This document shows, in pieces, positions 63,824-64,000 of a stretch of 64,000 bases of DNA; the first letter of the stretch is position 1; the number at the start of each line of letters is the position of its first letter. The notes below the pieces were generated by a model that saw only the letters and a list, made by a program, of their open reading frames with translations, did not search any database and was not told where the DNA came from. The stretch is from Acinetobacter sp. ANC 4173 (GTDB lineage: Bacteria; Pseudomonadota; Gammaproteobacteria; Pseudomonadales; Moraxellaceae), in assembly GCF_004331255.1 (NCBI RefSeq), contig NZ_SJOF01000009.1, positions 1 through 64,000 on the forward strand, read 5' to 3'. The position numbers and the translations under genes were made by a program.

Positions 63824-63921
63824 TTTTTGAATCCCCCTCTAACTCTCCCCCTTTGAAAAAGCGGAGAACCCAGAGTCATCACGAACAACTCCTCTCCTTA
63901 CAGGAGAGACTGGGAGAGGTC
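63824..63921. repeat. CT-rich palindromic repeat between pheS and pheT
   Basis: This spacer carries AATCCCCCTCTAACTCTCC followed by CTTTGAAAAAGCGG, matching the order of the element at 2840-2872, then further inverted repeats (CTCTCCT-TAC-AGGAGAG; GGGAGAG pairing with CTCTCC). It lies inside an operon, so it should be transcribed. Confidence 0.6.
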
Positions 63922-63930
63922 TAAATCTGT

Positions 63931-64000
63931 TTAAGCAAATTGGCGTAAGAAACGCACATCATTTTGATAGAACATACGCAAGTCATTAATGCCATAGCGC
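63931..64000 (-). CDS. pheS: Phenylalanyl-tRNA synthetase alpha subunit, 3' end only
   Basis: The last 22 codons before the window edge, ending at TAA (63931). The readable end RYGINDLRMFYQNDVRFLRQ and the final FA match the C-terminus of PheS. The rest lies outside the window. Confidence 0.92.
   Translation of the reverse strand, partial: RYGINDLRMFYQNDVRFLRQFA

Overview
The window is ordinary Acinetobacter chromosome, not an obvious mobile island. The base composition looks low-GC (my visual estimate, not computed). The gene set is gammaproteobacterial: leuS-lptE-holA, pheS-pheT-ihfA, trxA-rho, accA-tilS, and a 16S-Ile-Ala-23S-5S rRNA operon. The genus is suggested by the gigA/gigB stress-regulator pair beside mlaA, an isolated gspE, and CT-rich intergenic palindromes. 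I cannot assign a species.

Left part (1-29.9 kb): leuS-lptE-holA; a hemerythrin gene; a complete macA-macB-outer-membrane-factor efflux operon that ends in a perfect 146-bp tandem duplication; fabI; a BaxI/YccA membrane protein; orn; rsgA; a rhodanese-grx-secB cluster; an alkylation-repair pair (ada-like and alkB-like genes that abut); cytochrome b562; coaBC divergent from radC; a bestrophin-like channel; a glutathione transferase; an RNase AM-like PHP protein; yciB and yciI; mnmC; yajQ; two hotdog-fold proteins; trxC with an alpha/beta hydrolase; and a tight three-gene set made of two CX5R phosphatase-like paralogues plus a 34-residue lipoprotein.

Middle part (29.9-38.6 kb): a patch of decayed genes surrounds an intact lipoamide-dehydrogenase-like flavoprotein. 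Next to it is a truncated, frameshifted Na/Pi cotransporter remnant. The leftward rRNA operon follows, with two promoter candidates, RNase III-type processing stems around 16S and 23S, and a strong terminator.

Right part (38.6-64 kb): mlaA, gigA, gigB and a nitrilase-family amidase; ohr; a small secreted protein gene that appears split by a frameshift; gspE; a DUF432-like gene with mscS; a giant DUF2339 membrane protein; polA; then leftward yggT, proC, tilS, accA and ppx; rightward trxA, rho and a low-complexity alanine-rich lipoprotein; and leftward pheS (3' end), pheT and ihfA.

Most genes are housekeeping: translation, DNA replication and repair, envelope maintenance (lptE, mlaA, macAB), redox balance and stress control. 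I did not find a convincing new multi-gene system. The best second-look items are the coupled phosphatase/lipoprotein trio, the heptad-repeat lipoprotein, the hydrolase lacking its nucleophile serine, the split secreted gene and the recent-looking 146-bp duplication. I saw no CRISPR array, insertion sequence, integrase or attachment site.
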